Shown here piece by piece: positions 19,847 to 41,484 of a stretch of 64,000 nucleotides of DNA. A program made the position numbers and the translations under genes. The DNA is from Eriocheir sinensis. Taxonomy: Eukaryota; Arthropoda; Malacostraca; Decapoda; Varunidae. Each line of letters starts with the position of its first letter. The stretch's first letter is position 1. Below the pieces are notes generated by a model that saw only the letters and a list, made by a program, of their open reading frames with translations, ran no database searches and had not been told where the DNA came from. The DNA lies in contig NC_066518.1 of the NCBI RefSeq assembly GCF_024679095.1, positions 8,786,610 through 8,850,609 on the forward strand, in the 5' to 3' direction.

Positions 19847-21429
19847 GGGACAGTCATGATAAGTTGAAAGTAAATTACAAAAGGTAAAAAATCAAACGAA
19901 ACAATTTCCAAAGTTTGACAAATGGCAGAGAACATGGTTAGCGTATCATCCATAACCTCTCCCTTTGAGGACACACGCTGACTCTCCAAAATAATATTCA
20001 TGTGTTTGTCTCACAGTAAGGAAAGTATAAAGACATGCATGCAACCAGGCAGGAAAGCGGTAAGCAGACAAGGAGAGGCTCCCGGGAGTGCAGGGAGGCT
20101 CGTGGGCAGCAAATTTCTCAGGTACCACCGGCAGCAGCGTGAGGCAGATGTACGTACTTTAGCGAGGCGGCCTGCTGGGCACCGCCGGTCACAGCACGCC
20201 TCACGCCGCGGCGGGGAAGGGGAAGTTGTGAGCGAGTTAGGGTTAAGAAACTGTTTCCAAAAAATATGCTGACTATTTTAAACATGTTTTTCGAGTAGGG
20301 AAACCCACTTAGGTAATGCGCCGTACTCTGTATAGTTCACGCAATGCCTTTATGACGGGGCCCGGCCTTGAACCCAAACACCATTATCACCTGCCGTAGA
20401 CGCCTCGAGCCCGGCAGTATTGAGTAATGGGGCACCCCTGTTGCCGCGCCCGAGACGCCTTCGATAATCAGCTTATGGCGCGGGATTGAAACATGATCAA
20501 GTGGAAAGAAATTGAATAACTGAAAGGCAAGCTGGCGAAGGGAAGAACCTGGCGGCGGAGGAGGAGGGAAGCAGCACCAGGCTGTTCCCGACCCCTTCAC
20601 GCCATCATGTTCAATTAGTTCAGTTAGTTTTCCTCATTTCCTAGAAGGATAAAGGAGAAAAAAAGATCGGCACGGGAGTGGTACTAATAGAGGTTGAAGG
20701 AATGGGTAGAAGAACACTCAACTGATGAAAATCGTGTTAAGGGGCATTTGCACGACGATATTAAAAGTACTAAAACTAAAAAAAAAGTTATAGATGCAAG
20801 TGAACATTGCCAAGATGACTTGGTACAACCCAACACTATAATGAGAATAATGATAATGACCAAAATTCATCACTTGGCAAAAAAGACGATAATTTTCATG
20901 AGCGGATATTCAGTTTAATGGACGCAGGTGAAGATACTCATGAACAAGAGAGGAAAAAAATCCACATAGCCGGTAAAGGAAATTTCAGATAAAAAAGCAC
21001 TTTGTGAGGTAGAAAAGTAGCAGTGAAAAGTGACGGAAACTGAGAGTCAAGGGAAACAGATTAAAACTGAAATGAAGTCAAGAAAGTCCGGTTGACTGAC
21101 ATTGAAATAGAGTGGGAAACGAAATACGCTGAGAGTCAATCGCTGCTCGAAAGCAATTAATTAACTGCGATAACTTTCAAGGAACTCATCAACTGCTTGG
21201 TACTCGAGGGGATGAAGTATGAGGAAGTGCGATCACACGTTAGGAGGGACGAAGAGGAGGAGGAAGGGACCGAAGGAAAGGAGGAAATTAAGGAAAGGAG
21301 GACGGTTGGCAAGAAGGCAGGAAGACGTCTACAAACTCTTAAGTGTCACACAGTTCACAGTCGCGTCTGAGAGAGTTCTTAGAAGTATTGATTATTCGGC
21401 GTCTTGTGAGAGAGTGAAGCGGCCCCCAC

Positions 21430-21433
<4 letters not shown>
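19847..21433. other. Anonymous DNA
   Basis: No supported gene. 20620-21330 is purine-rich on the + strand. Short frames present look like chance. Confidence 0.5.
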
Positions 21434-21785
<352 letters not shown>

Positions 21786-21949
21786 GCCCATGGACCCTTC
21801 TACAGTAAGTTTGTATACATGTTTAATACTTTCTGGGGCATGTTAACAGGTGTGTGTGGCGGCGGGGAGAATGTATTTGAATGTGTGTAGGAGTGTGTGG
21901 GTTGTATCTGTGTGTGCCAGGGAAGGGATTGTATCTTTCCGTGTGTGTT

Positions 21950-21954
<5 letters not shown>

Positions 21955-21995
<41 letters not shown>
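21955..21995. repeat. (GT)n microsatellite
   Basis: About 19 GT units with GT-rich flanks from 21850 to 22065. Confidence 0.93.
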
Positions 21996-21996
<1 letters not shown>

Positions 21997-22389
21997 AGGG
22001 GGTTGTGTCTGAGTTAATGTTGGAGTGTGTGTGTTGTGTCTTTGTGTGTGTGTGGGAGGAGGTGAGGATGAAAGGAAGGACGTGGCTCACCTACATCTGA
22101 TAATTCGGGTTATTACTAAGCCAGGTTGATTAAAAAGTGAGACTAAATACATGAAAACAAATATCTTCATGTAACTGTTAGTCGTAGTTTTGTATGGGCA
22201 CAGACTCTGTATTTTGAGTCTTTGCGCAAAGTTCTTAAACCAATATCTGTCAGCATTTTAAAATCTGATGCTCATGTTTTTATTAAGCCAGAACAGACGG
22301 ACATGTTTCCCACACCCGCGGAGAAGTGATATATACGGGGGTGAAATATTCAACATAAGGTGGAGATAAGACGAATAGTAAAGTAAATT

Positions 22390-22445
22390 CGCAGGCATAC
22401 GCTATAGCTGCAGTCCTCATCTCCGTCCCGTTGGCCCTTAATTAA
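22390..22445 (+). repeat. Fragment of a dispersed repeat (TACGCTATAGCTG family)
   Basis: CATACGCTATAGCTG...CTCATCTCCGTCCCGTTGGCCCTT also occurs, diverged, at 30335 and 54845. Probably part of a SINE family. Confidence 0.55.
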
Positions 22446-22654
22446 GGATGCGGAGGAAGCAAGTCGCAAGGCAAGGCATGAGGTCAGTTCACCTCAAGTT
22501 CTGGGCTGTGATGACAGCAGCTTTATATTACTGTTTCTCATAGTAAATAGCAATATGAGGGTTAATATTCAATGCAAGATGTTATTTCTTGTAGAATTAG
22601 CAGTAGTAAATTTTTTTTTAAAATGTGAATACTTCTCTTCAAAGCCTTTACGGG

Positions 22655-22860
22655 AAAGGCGGTGGCTGAGTGGTTAGCGTAAGTCAAAGGTGACGCGGTG
22701 TTTGACGAGTATAATCCCCATCACAAAGCAAACGAAGTCACACTAATTACTGGGGACCTCATCTCCGTCCAGGATGGGAATACGAGGCTTGTTGTGATAA
22801 AGGAAGCCGCTGTGTTTGGCAGCAGACAAAACGGACTCAACAAGAGATAAGCGCTTTGCT
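22655..22860 (+). repeat. tRNA-derived SINE-like repeat
   Basis: GGCGGTGGCTGAGTGGTTAG looks like a tRNA A-box region; about 45 bases on, a weak B-box-like ATAATCCCC. A GGGGACCTCATCTCC body follows. The same GGCGGTGGCTGAGT start appears at 46441. Divergence prevents a firm boundary. Confidence 0.5.
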
Positions 22861-23033
22861 TCTTATCGGGCATCGGGTGTCAGTCAAGGGTTGTGTTCCG
22901 CCTTCCGGGTGTGTGTGGATGGGATGTTAATTTTCAGCATTACCCGAAGGTACGTCATTTGAGCTCCAAGCTATTGCAGGAAGAGTATCGGCTGGCACTA
23001 GCAGATCCAGCGCGTGATCAGACCATGGTGAAT

Positions 23034-23091
<58 letters not shown>
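23034..23091. repeat. (CA)n microsatellite
   Basis: About 29 CA units. 23092-23799 after it holds nothing I can support. Confidence 0.95.
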
Positions 23092-23097
<6 letters not shown>

Positions 23098-23799
23098 AAC
23101 ACACAGAAAAAATGTCTCCCCCGGGAAATATGCCATCTTTCTCAACGCTTGGGAAGTCTTTTGTCGGCCTTTTTACACGAAGGAATTAGTTTGATCATAT
23201 TATGCATTCTAGGTGAATAGGGAATGTAATGAAAGGAAAAATATTTAACAAAAGATTACCTTGATTACCATAAGGCACCTTTTGTTAGTGCCGTTAAGAC
23301 GATATTCCTTCTTTATCGAGTTTTATGATCACTAGAGTAACTGGGTGAAGGAGATTAGTTAAACAGAGGAAATTATAAAAAGAACTGCTGATTAAGGAAT
23401 ACAAGAGATGATTTATTTCACACCTTCATTATAGTGATGTGATTTTTTCCCCATTTATCACATCTGCTATTTGGCGTACATGCTCCTCAGTATATGAAGT
23501 TCCTCCTTACGAGGTTCTTTACGAGGTTCTTTCCGAAGTTTCTTACAAAGTTCCTTGCTTACTAAGGCCAGTTGATACATATACTCCGCCTGATAAAGTC
23601 ACTCGCACGGGGATAACTCTGTACAAAAAAGAAGAAACCAACCCCTGAGAGGTACGTTGAACCCCAGAGGCTTGCAAGACGCACGTCCCATGTTATATCT
23701 ATTGCTCCGTCCGCCGCTACTCCAGATAATGAAAACCTTGGCTTCCACGAGCGACTCCTGCTGCGATGACCTGAGGTGGGATGGCTCGGGGGCGCAATC

Positions 23800-24640
23800 C
23801 AGAGTCGGTATTCTCAGACGCTTCCATCACTCACAACAACTATTTCCAAAGGCCAAAAGGAACATCACTCGCGCATTAATGAGTGTTTCTTTGGGTTCAT
23901 GGTGCAAAAGAAGGGTTAAACTAATAGGAGGGCCTTGTCAAATCTATTTCCAAAGGCCAAAAAGGAGATAAGTTGGGTTCGAATGAGTGTTTCTTTAGGT
24001 TCATGTTGCAAAAGAAGGGTCAAACTAATAGGAGAGCCATAAAACTGCCCCTGGAAATGATCAAAACTCCTACGAAAGCCTTGTCAAATCTAATTCCAAA
24101 GGCCAAAAAGGAGATCAGTCGGGTTCGAATGAGTGTTTCTTTAGGTTCATGATGCAGAGGAAGGCTTAAACTACCAGAAGGGTCATAAAACTACCCCTGA
24201 AAATGCCCAAAACTCCTACGAAAGCTTTGTCAGTTCCATTTCCAAAGGCAAAAAGGGGATCAGTCAGGTTCTAATGGACGTTTTTTGAGGCTCATGGATG
24301 CAGAAGAACGGTCACACTATCACAGGGTTAAGAAGGGTTAAGCCTTGTCAATTCCATTTCCAAAGGTCAAAATGGAGTTCAGTCGGGTTGTAATGAGTGT
24401 TTCTTTAGGTTCATGGAGCAGAAGGGTCAAACTACCAGAAGGGTCATAAAACTACCCTTGGAAATGGCCCAAACTCCTAAGAAAGCCTTGTTAATAAATC
24501 TATTTCCAAATGCCAAAAAGGAGATCAGTCGGGTTCTAATGAGTGTTTCTTTAGGTTCATGATGCAGAGGAACGGTCATACTATCACTAGGATCATGAAA
24601 CTACCCCTAGTAATGCCCAGAACTCCTACGAAACAAGAAG
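23800..24640 (+). repeat. MITE-like repeat with internal ~147-bp tandem amplification
   Basis: Starts GTCGGTATTCTCAGACGCTTCC, as do single-unit relatives at 56725 (+) and 51205 (-). Inside, GAGTGTTTCT or its variant recurs at 23881, 23984, 24131, about 24277, 24394 and 24541: full units of about 147 bp and shortened ones of 103 and 117 bp. Units share CCAAAGGCCAAAAAGGAGAT, AACTACCCCTGGAAATG and AACTCCTACGAAA. Ends next to the GA array. Confidence 0.85.
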
Positions 24641-24669
24641 GAGAAAAGCAAGCAATTGGCCTCATCACG

Positions 24670-27674
<3,005 letters not shown>

Positions 27675-28013
27675 CCTTATCCCTCCCTATCTTTCCTTAT
27701 CGCCTTTTCGTCTCGTTTCTTGTTTCCCATTCAAAGGAAGACAAATTGCACTTATTTCGTATTTCACTGATCATCACAGAATCAATAATGGACATCAATT
27801 TCTTTTCAGTTCACGCTAACTCACCCGATGCAGAGTGCGACTTGTGCGTCCGAGGTTTGTGGCGACTGTGGAGACACCTTTAACTTCCTAACGCAGAAGA
27901 ATTTTCATCAATTTAACTTTTATCTTTCCCCTCGAACGTGGCTTATTTTTCCAATGCTTGAAAATTCTCTTACGATCTCGAGACCCCCACAAAAATCTTC
28001 AAATTCCTGGCAC

Positions 28014-28212
<199 letters not shown>

Positions 28213-28284
28213 TGGATGATGTGTAGTAATTATTATACTCGTGTTCCAAGCCTCCACCCTTTGGCTTTATGTTTGTTATTACGG

Positions 28285-28372
28285 TACACTCGAACCCGGA
28301 CCCGCGAATTCGTAACTACATAGGCATGGATTCGCAGCTAGGCACGCCAGCCACTGCACCACGAAGGCGTTG
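28285..28372 (-). repeat. tRNA-like SINE head
   Basis: On the - strand CGCCTTCGTGGTGCAGTGGC resembles an A-box region and GGGTTCGAGTGT a B box about 45 bases on, so a tRNA-derived promoter unit. No intact cloverleaf, no poly(A) body. Confidence 0.5.
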
Positions 28373-29448
<1,076 letters not shown>

Positions 29449-29844
29449 GAGAGATAAGATAATGAAGAGAGAGAGAGAGAAACACGTAATAATACATCTC
29501 CAACATCAAACTCAGAGAACAAGGGAATCCTATTCAAGCAAGCGTGGCCATTGACTTAAGCAGCCATCAGTCCTGCACTTCCTTCCCTCCCCCTTCTGTA
29601 CGGCGTTCGGTGCTCTTCTTAACATATGCGTCACACACCTCTCTCCCTCTCTGCTGGTATAGTCCCTTTGTGTTGGGAGGAAGCTTGCTCTCACCCGTCT
29701 TTGCATCATCTCTTTGCTCCTCTTTGCCCTTAAGTGCACTATTTTTCCCTTATTGCTATGGCTATGTCTGATTTTCCTTCTCTATCTTTTTCTCATTAAA
29801 TTTCGTCTTTACTCCTTTCTGTCTGCAATTTGACTTCTTTCAAG

Positions 29845-29997
29845 AGGGGAGTATCAAGACATCGCTCCATCCGCAGTTGACTCATTTTTTGGCCACTCAT
29901 TTCAGTTTTATAGGAGCAGGGATTAGCGGACTTTTTTTTTCATTATTTATTTCTGCCCCTGAGCTGCTTCCTTTACTGCACAAAAAAAGCCTTCCAT
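29845..29997 (+). mobile_element. LINE 3' end fragment
   Basis: AGGGGAGTATCAAGACATCG, TTTTTTGGCCACTC, TAGGAGCAGGGATTAGCGGA, T-run, CCCCTGAGCTGCTTCCTTTA and A-run match, in order, the 3' UTR of the - strand LINE ending at 38925 and the copies at 31255 and 47702. Confidence 0.75.
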
Positions 29998-30334
29998 GTT
30001 GTAACTATTTTTTTTTTCTGTGTAAAGTTCGCCGAATTATTCAGCAGAAACACTTGCCATAATTTAACTTTGATATTTAAATTCTCAACAGTTGCAGAAG
30101 TTGGTAATAGTTTATGCGAACTTTTAAAGCCACTGTCGACCTCAGTTTTGGTCTCCACAACTTGTTTGCCCCAGAACACATTATTGACCACACACTAAAA
30201 ACAAACTCTCATGCCATCACCCTATGCAACTTACCTACATCATTTATCTTAATCAAGGTTATGGCGAGAGGAGGAAGTGGGTTAGTGGAGAAGGTACAGT
30301 TGGGGGAAGAGGAGAGACAGTAGGTCGGTAAAGG

Positions 30335-30425
30335 TGGGTGCATCCGCTATAGCTGAGCGTGGCGTCGGTGCTCATTTCCGATCTGTTGGCCCTGTGAGGC
30401 TGTGGTAGGTAAGAGCCAGTAGGAG
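30335..30425 (+). repeat. Fragment of the TACGCTATAGCTG dispersed repeat
   Basis: ATCCGCTATAGCTGAGCGTG, then CTCATTTCCGATCTGTTGGC; similar to 22390 and 54845. Confidence 0.5.
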
Positions 30426-31254
30426 TGTATAGTTAAATGGTGTAGGTTCGTTGATTGTTCTTACGTAGTTCTTTATCGTTTATACCACGCACACAGTATC
30501 CAGCACACATCAGACATCTTGGGAGCCGCTTAGTCTCCTTCAACCCTCTCTCCCCTGCCCTTCCGCTCATCCACATTAGCTTATTATCAACAAGTCGTAT
30601 TTTGAGCCATACATTAGCGAAACATGTAAGTTTGAAAGGGATTATACGTATTAGCATCGACTAGTTCATTCTTCAATCGAGGCATGGTGGTCACTGCTGC
30701 TTTCCCGTAGATATACAGAGAATCGTCGTAATGGGGACGACACCAGACGAACAGATTACAGTCGTGTAAGAGACGTCGGCACATTTCACTAAAGACGTCA
30801 TCATGTGATTTGTATTAATGTAACTGTTTCGAAAGAGCAGGAAGCGCATAATTCGAAATAGTTGTTTTCCGTGTTTTTTCTTGCGCATAATTCGAGATAG
30901 TTTTTTTCCGTGGTTTAGTCTGTGAAATTCAAATAAAACCGAACTTCTACTTTTCATTTGTATTAGGTAGCTACAATAGAGAACAATACTCTTTTGTCGG
31001 CCAGAAATTCTATCAATTGTACATCATTTCTTTGACACGGTCGACGATGTGCCACTCGAACAGCTTGCTTTCTTTGAGACCTGAATCCCTATATTCGTGA
31101 GATCAGACGAAATATATATTAATTTTGCTGTGCGCGATACCAATTTCCACGTACAAAGTGAATGAATCAAGAGCGTTCAGTATGTTAGAAAAGCTACACT
31201 GCGTATTTATTGTTGCTGGAGAAATGTTAAGTCAATACAAATTCTACTAAAACA
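30426..31254. other. Anonymous DNA
   Basis: A local near-duplicate GCGCATAATTCGA(A/G)ATAGTT occurs at 30845 and 30883. No gene supported. Confidence 0.5.
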
Positions 31255-31417
31255 TCGAGAGGAGAATATCAGGACAGCTCTCCTCCCGAAATTGACCTCT
31301 CTTTCGGCCACTCGTCTGAACTCTTTTTTTTATAGGAACAGCGAGTAGCGGGCTTTTTTTCATTATTTTTTTTCCTTTTTTTCGTCCTTGAGCTGTTTCC
31401 TTTGATGTAAAAAAAAA
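31255..31417 (+). mobile_element. LINE 3' end fragment
   Basis: GAGAATATCAGGACAGCTCT, CTTTCGGCCACTCG, AGGAACAGCGAGTAGCGGGC, T-rich run, CCTTGAGCTGTTTCCTTTGA and an A tail: the same 3' UTR as at 38925 (reverse strand). Confidence 0.8.
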
Positions 31418-31514
31418 GGAACACTAGCCCTTTAATAAAACATCATACAATCCATATAGTCAGTTTATATCTAAATTATGCCCCAGATATGCAGATATAG
31501 TATGAGAGGTGTTT

Positions 31515-31690
31515 TTCGATTAGTCACTGGACGGTGGTAGTGAACACGTGGCCTGGGTCAGGGTTCGATTCTCGTCAACAGAAAAGGCTTTGATCTTCGT
31601 TGCGTTTTCGTTGAGATCACCTTAATCTCGGATCGGCTGACCATTAGAGAAGGCGAGGAAAACAAAAAAGTCAGTGTCTCATGAAAGAAA
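31515..31690 (+). repeat. Possible tRNA-derived SINE fragment
   Basis: GGGTTCGATTCTCG is B-box-like and lies about 35 bases after a weak A-box-like GGACGGTGGTAGTG. Weak evidence. Confidence 0.3.
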
Positions 31691-32500
31691 GATCATACAC
31701 AGGTTGAGACTGAGTTAGTGTCCCTGAAGCCTTTCTAAACGTGTTACGGGCACGCACAAGTCACATCAGAGAGTCCACATTTATATTGTTACAACTAAAT
31801 CATAAAAAAATGCCCGCCGACGCAAACAGACACAAAAAACGGTTCATGATTTCAGGAACCTTTTTACTATATATTATACTAATCGAAATCAGCTCTACCA
31901 TCGTGTTAATACATATGAAAACAAACTAAAACATCTGATTCAGTCATGACGAACGGGAATCAGCCAAAAGGAAAAACCTACCCATTTCATTGTGTTCCTA
32001 AAATAAGTGGATTGCAAGGTTCATCCACCAGCGGACGTGTGCTGAGTACTTCCTCTCGACCCCAGGGCACACGTCAGGCAGGTACGGCCGAATGGCTTCA
32101 CCCAATCTTCTCCAGGTTTCCCCTCGGCATCTATCTCTCAGCGGAGACAGTGGAATAGTATCTTAAAACCCTGGCCACTGTTACTAGAAGGTATTTTTAT
32201 TGTTCACTCCTGCGTTACGTTGTCCACTGTTGATATATGAGTCGGCGTTTGAGTAGCGGACTGACAGATGGTGACTTTCGTTCTATATTTCGTTCAATGC
32301 TGGGACTTTTTTTTTCTGTCATTAAATGTCTGATAATGAGTTGAAGGCTATATCTCAATCCAAAATAAAATGATAATAATTAAGGTCAAGAAACACGGCT
32401 GACTGACATTAGTAAGAAAAAAAAAAGAGAAAAAAAGGAAGACTACAAACACCTATCCATCTGCTCTCCGCCAACAAGAGTCTGTCACGCCATCTACAGT
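31691..32500. other. Anonymous DNA
   Basis: No gene or repeat I can support. Confidence 0.5.
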
Positions 32501-32504
32501 CTTT

Positions 32505-32505
32505 C

Positions 32506-32545
<40 letters not shown>

Positions 32546-32630
32546 GCAGCAGCAACAACCCCCCCCCCCCCAACACACACACACACAGACTCCCCCTCCA
32601 CCCCCCCACACCCACACACAAACCTTGAGG
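32505..32630. repeat. (CAA)n, poly(C) and CA/C-rich block
   Basis: About 15 CAA/CAG triplets, then a run of 12 C, then ACACAC and C-rich sequence. 32640-32760 is purine-rich. Confidence 0.9.
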
Positions 32631-32929
32631 CTGAAAAGAAACAAGTAATAGGAAAGAGAAGAAAAAGAGGAGAAGCAGAGAAGGTGGACGAGAGAAGACG
32701 CGAAGATTAGAGGGACTGAGGGAGATTTCAAAGGACATGAGAGAAGAATGAGAAAAGTCTGCCTCCCACTTGTCCCCCCCTCCCCCTCTCTCAACCCCTT
32801 CCCCTTCACCCCCTCACCCTCCCACACGGACACCAATCTTTTCGTTTTTGTCTGTTTGCAGCGTCATCTTTGAGGATCCTGAGGGAGGGACTTGTCATAA
32901 TCCAAGTTTCAATTACTTTGGTTGCTAAG

Positions 32930-33141
<212 letters not shown>

Positions 33142-33255
33142 CTACCGACCTGTCTATCTACCTGCTTACCTATCTATCTATTTCTACCTCTCTGTCTACC
33201 TACAAACCAGTCTATTTTTCTGTCTATCTATCTAGCCATCTATCTATCTATCTGG

Positions 33256-34355
<1,100 letters not shown>

Positions 34356-34664
34356 CTATCTATCTATCCATCATCTAAATATGATGATAATAATCTATCT
34401 GTACGGTCTATCTGTAACAGTAATACCGATATTTTTGACATATTCAGTAGAGAACGAGGTCAGTTTATCCATCTGTAAATGAGAAATTGTCTGAAATCTA
34501 GCAACATAAAAACAGTGGATAATGAGCATCAGTTTATTTTTTTTATACATACGAATAATAAAAGGAAGTCATGTTTCATATTCTGTAAAGCACCGGACGG
34601 ACCACACAGCTACAATGCATGATAAAATGTACTATCAGAGAGTTTTTACAAGGTACTTTTTTTT

Positions 34665-36510
<1,846 letters not shown>

Positions 36511-37018
36511 TCCTCAACAAATCATGGCTCAAAAACACCCACAGACACTCCCCACGAGCATCTATGCGGAAAATCCCTAACCCACGCTCTCCCATTATGC
36601 TTTTTTACGATGGTCAGGATAAATAATTAGTGCGACGTGCCGCGGCCGCTCGTCCACACGCTGTCTGCCAAAGTGCGAGGGACGCTTGTTGTGAGAAGAG
36701 CGGCGGAAAACACGATGACAAATAAAATAAACATCAGCGAGGGAAACCCGTGAAAAAAAGCGAGGTAGTATACGAGTTTTTTTATTGAATTCCACAAAAC
36801 ATTTTACATTTCAACCGTTGAAAAAAGAGAGAGAGAGAGACAATGGAATGAGTTTAAGAAAAGGCATTTGCATCGCTTCTTCCGAGGGGTTCACGAATGA
36901 AAAGAAATGGGATTGGGTTCGTGTTTTATTCGTGTTTTGGGAATGCTTTGTTTTTTTTATACATTTGGTTCAAAGTAGGTACTTATTAGACTGTTAAACC
37001 ATAAGTGAAAGCGGCTGT
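36511..37018. other. Anonymous DNA
   Basis: No supported feature. Confidence 0.5.
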
Positions 37019-37083
37019 TTGCTGTTGTTGTTGTTATTGTTGTTGTTATTATTATTGTTATTGTTGTTGTTGTTGTTGTTGTT

Positions 37084-37176
<93 letters not shown>

Positions 37177-37280
37177 AATAGAGAGTATAATAGAGAGTAT
37201 AAGAGAAAAAAAGTATAAGAGAAAAAAAGTATAAGAGAGTGTGTAAGAGGAAGAGAGAAAAAAAGAGAGAAAAAAGAAAG
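37019..37280. repeat. Compound (GTT)n-(GA)n-(AGAGTATA)n array
   Basis: GTT/ATT triplets to 37086, GA to 37173, then degenerate GAGTATAATA and AAAAAGTATAAGAG units. Confidence 0.93.
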
Positions 37281-38697
<1,417 letters not shown>

Positions 38698-38924
38698 CAA
38701 CAGCAGACCTGATGGTCCTTACGAGGCTGTTTGTGACAAGTTGCACTAACTATCTAATCAAAGGTGGAAGATGAAGGACAGCTAACGCAAAGGCTCCTTC
38801 CCCCCCCCCCCATCCCCCCCATTCCTCCAGCCAAAGCTGGCAGGAAAGGAAAAAGAACCATGCAGCATGGAAAAACTGCATGGAAATTATATAGGAAAGA
38901 GGAAAGAACTACCATTACTGCTTT

Positions 38925-41480
38925 TTTTTTTTTTTTTTACAACAAAGGAGGCAGCTCAAGGGCAACAAAAAAAGAAAACAATAATAAAAAAAAAGCCCGC
39001 TACTCGCTGCTCCTAAAGTAAAACAAAAGAGGTGGCCGAAAGGAAGATCAAATACAGGAGGAGAGGTGTCCTGATACCCTCCTCTTGAAAGAGTTCAAGT
39101 CGTAGGCAGGAGGAAATACAGATGAAGGAAGATTGTTCCAGAGTTTACCAGCGTGAGGGATGAAAGAGTGAAGATGCTGGTTAACTCTTGCATAAGGGGT
39201 TTGGACAGTATAGGGATGAGCATGAGTAGAAAGTCGAGTGCAGCGGGGCCGCGGGAGGGGGGGAGGCATGCAGTTAGCAAGTTCAGAAGAGCAGTCAGCG
39301 TGGAAATATCGATAGAAGATAGAAAGAGAGGCAACATTGCGGCGGAATTTAAGAGGTAGAAGACTATCAGTATGAGGAGGAGAGCTGATGAGACGAAGAG
39401 CCTTAGCCTCCACTGTCCAGAAGAGCTGTGTGAGTGGAGCCCCCCCACACATGAGATGCATACTCCATACGAGGGCGGACAAGGCCCCTGTATATGGACA
39501 GCAACTGTGCAGGGGAGAAGAACTGGCGGAGACGGTACAGAACGCCCAGCCTCGAGGAAGCTAATTTAGTAAGAGATGAGATATGAGGTTTCCAGTTGAG
39601 ATTTTGAGTTAAGGATAGACCGAGGATGTTCAGTGTTGAGGAAGGTGATAGCTGGGTGTTGTCAAAGAATAGGGGATAGTTGTTTGGAAGATTGTGTCGA
39701 GTGGATAGGTGGAGAAATTGTGTTTTTGAGGCGTTGAAGGACACCAGGTTCTTCTTGCCCCAATCGGAAATAATAGTAAGGTCTGAGGCTAAGCGTTCTG
39801 CAGCCTCCAGCCTTGAGTCGTTAAGTTCCTGAAGGGTGGGTCTTCTATTAAAAGAAGTTGAGTAATGCAGAGTGGAATCATTGGCGTAGGAATGGATAGG
39901 ACAGTTCGTTTTGGAAAGAAGATCATCAATGAACAACAGAAAAAGAGTGGGAGATAGGACAGAACCCTGTGGGACACCACTGTTAATAGATTTAGGGGAA
40001 GAACAGTGACCGTCTACCACGGCAGAAATAGAACGGTCAGAAAGGAAACTGGAGATAAAGGTACAGAGAGAAGAATAGAAACCGTAGGAGGGTAGTTTAG
40101 AAAGCAAAGATTTGTGCCAGACCCTATCAAAAGCTTTTGATATGTCCAGCGCAATAGCAAAAGTTTCACCGAAACGGCTAAGAGAGGATGACCAAGAGTC
40201 AGTTAAGAGGTTAGGAGATCACCAGTAGAACGGCCCTTGCGGAACCCATACTGGCGATCAGATAGAAGGTCAGAAGTGGAAAGGTGCTTTTGAATCTTCC
40301 GGTTAAGGATTGATTCAAAAGCTTTAGATAGACAAGAAAGTAAAGCTATAGGACGGTAGTTTGAGAGATTGGAGCGGTCACCCTTCTTAGGCACAGGCTG
40401 TGTGAAGGCATACTTCCAGCAAGAAGGAAAGGTAGATGTTGACAGGCAGAGGCGAAAGAGTTTGACCAGGCAGGGTGACAGCACGGAGGCACAGTTTTTA
40501 AGGACAATAGGAGGCACTCCATCAGGTCCATAAGCCTTCTGAGGATTGAGGCCAGAGAGGGCATAGAAAACATCATTTTGAAGAATCTTTATAACAGGCA
40601 TAAAGGAGTCAGAGGGGGGATGAGTAGGAGGAATATGCCCAGAATCGTCTAGAGTGGAGTTTTTAGAAAAAGTTTGAGAGAAGAGTTCAGCCTTAGAGAT
40701 AGATGAGACGGCAGTGTTGCCGTCAGGACTGAGGAGTGGAGGGAAAGATGAAGAAGTGAAGTTGGAGGAGATGTTTTTGGCTAGATGCCAGAAGTCACGG
40801 GAAGAGTTAGAAAGCAAGGTTTTGACATTTTCTATTAATGAAAGAATTTTTGGTTAGTCGGAGAATAGATTTGGCACGATTTCGGGCAGAAATGTAAAGT
40901 TCATAATTAGCATTAGTTTGAAGGCTGTGGTACCTTTTGTGAGCTACCTCTCTATCATTGACAGCACGAGAACAAGCGTGATTAAACCAAGGCTTTTTAG
41001 CGTGAGGAGTAGAGAAAGAACGAGGAATGTATGCCTCCATTCCAGAGACAATCACCTCTGTGATGCGCTGAGCACACACAGAGGGGTCTCTATCCTGGAA
41101 GCAATAATCATTCCACGGGAAATCGGAAAAGTACATCCTCAGGTCGTCCCACCGAGCTGAAGCAAAATGCCAGAAGCATCGCCTCTTCGGTGGGTCCAGA
41201 GGGTGTACAGGAGCGATAGGACAGGATGCAGAAATAAGATTGTGATCGGAGGAGCCCAACGGAGAGAACAGTTTGACAGAATAAGCAGAAGGGTTTGAGG
41301 TAAGGAAGAGGTCTAGAATGTTGGGCCGATCTCCAAGACGGTCGGGAATACGTGTAGGGTGCTGGACCAACTGCTCTAGGTCGTTGAGGATAGCAAAGTT
41401 GTAGGCTTGTTTACCAGGATGGTCAGTGAAAGAGGCTACCACTAATCGGGTGATAAAAACGGACAAGAACACCAGTATTC
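38925..41480 (-). mobile_element. 5'-truncated non-LTR retrotransposon, ORF2 (endonuclease C-end plus reverse transcriptase)
   Basis: Jockey/CR1-group LINE. On the - strand, 41472-40807 encodes the end of an APE-type endonuclease ([21 protein letters not shown]) and linker. 40817-40203 starts the RT (AYGPDGVPPIVLKN, PVPKKGDRSNLSNYRPIALL, FRKGRSTGDLL). A one-base frame change near 40200 leads into LDISKAFDRVWHKSLLSKLP, then GVPQGSVLSPTLFLLFIDDL and the active-site box SYANDSTLHYS. The box has Asn where the first Asp of YADD is expected (codon 39880-39882), so RT would be inactive. A second frame change near 39450 precedes the C-terminal part (HAGKLWNNLPSSVF). The 3' UTR ends in GCCCTTGAGCTGCCTCC, TTTGTTGT and an A-run (complement of 38922-38939). 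The 5' part is missing beyond about 41480, next to another LINE. Confidence 0.9.
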
Positions 41481-41484
41481 GAAA

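Noticed and set aside
23800..24640. CRISPR array
   Set aside because: Units are ~147 bp tandem repeats without unique spacers, in a eukaryotic context.
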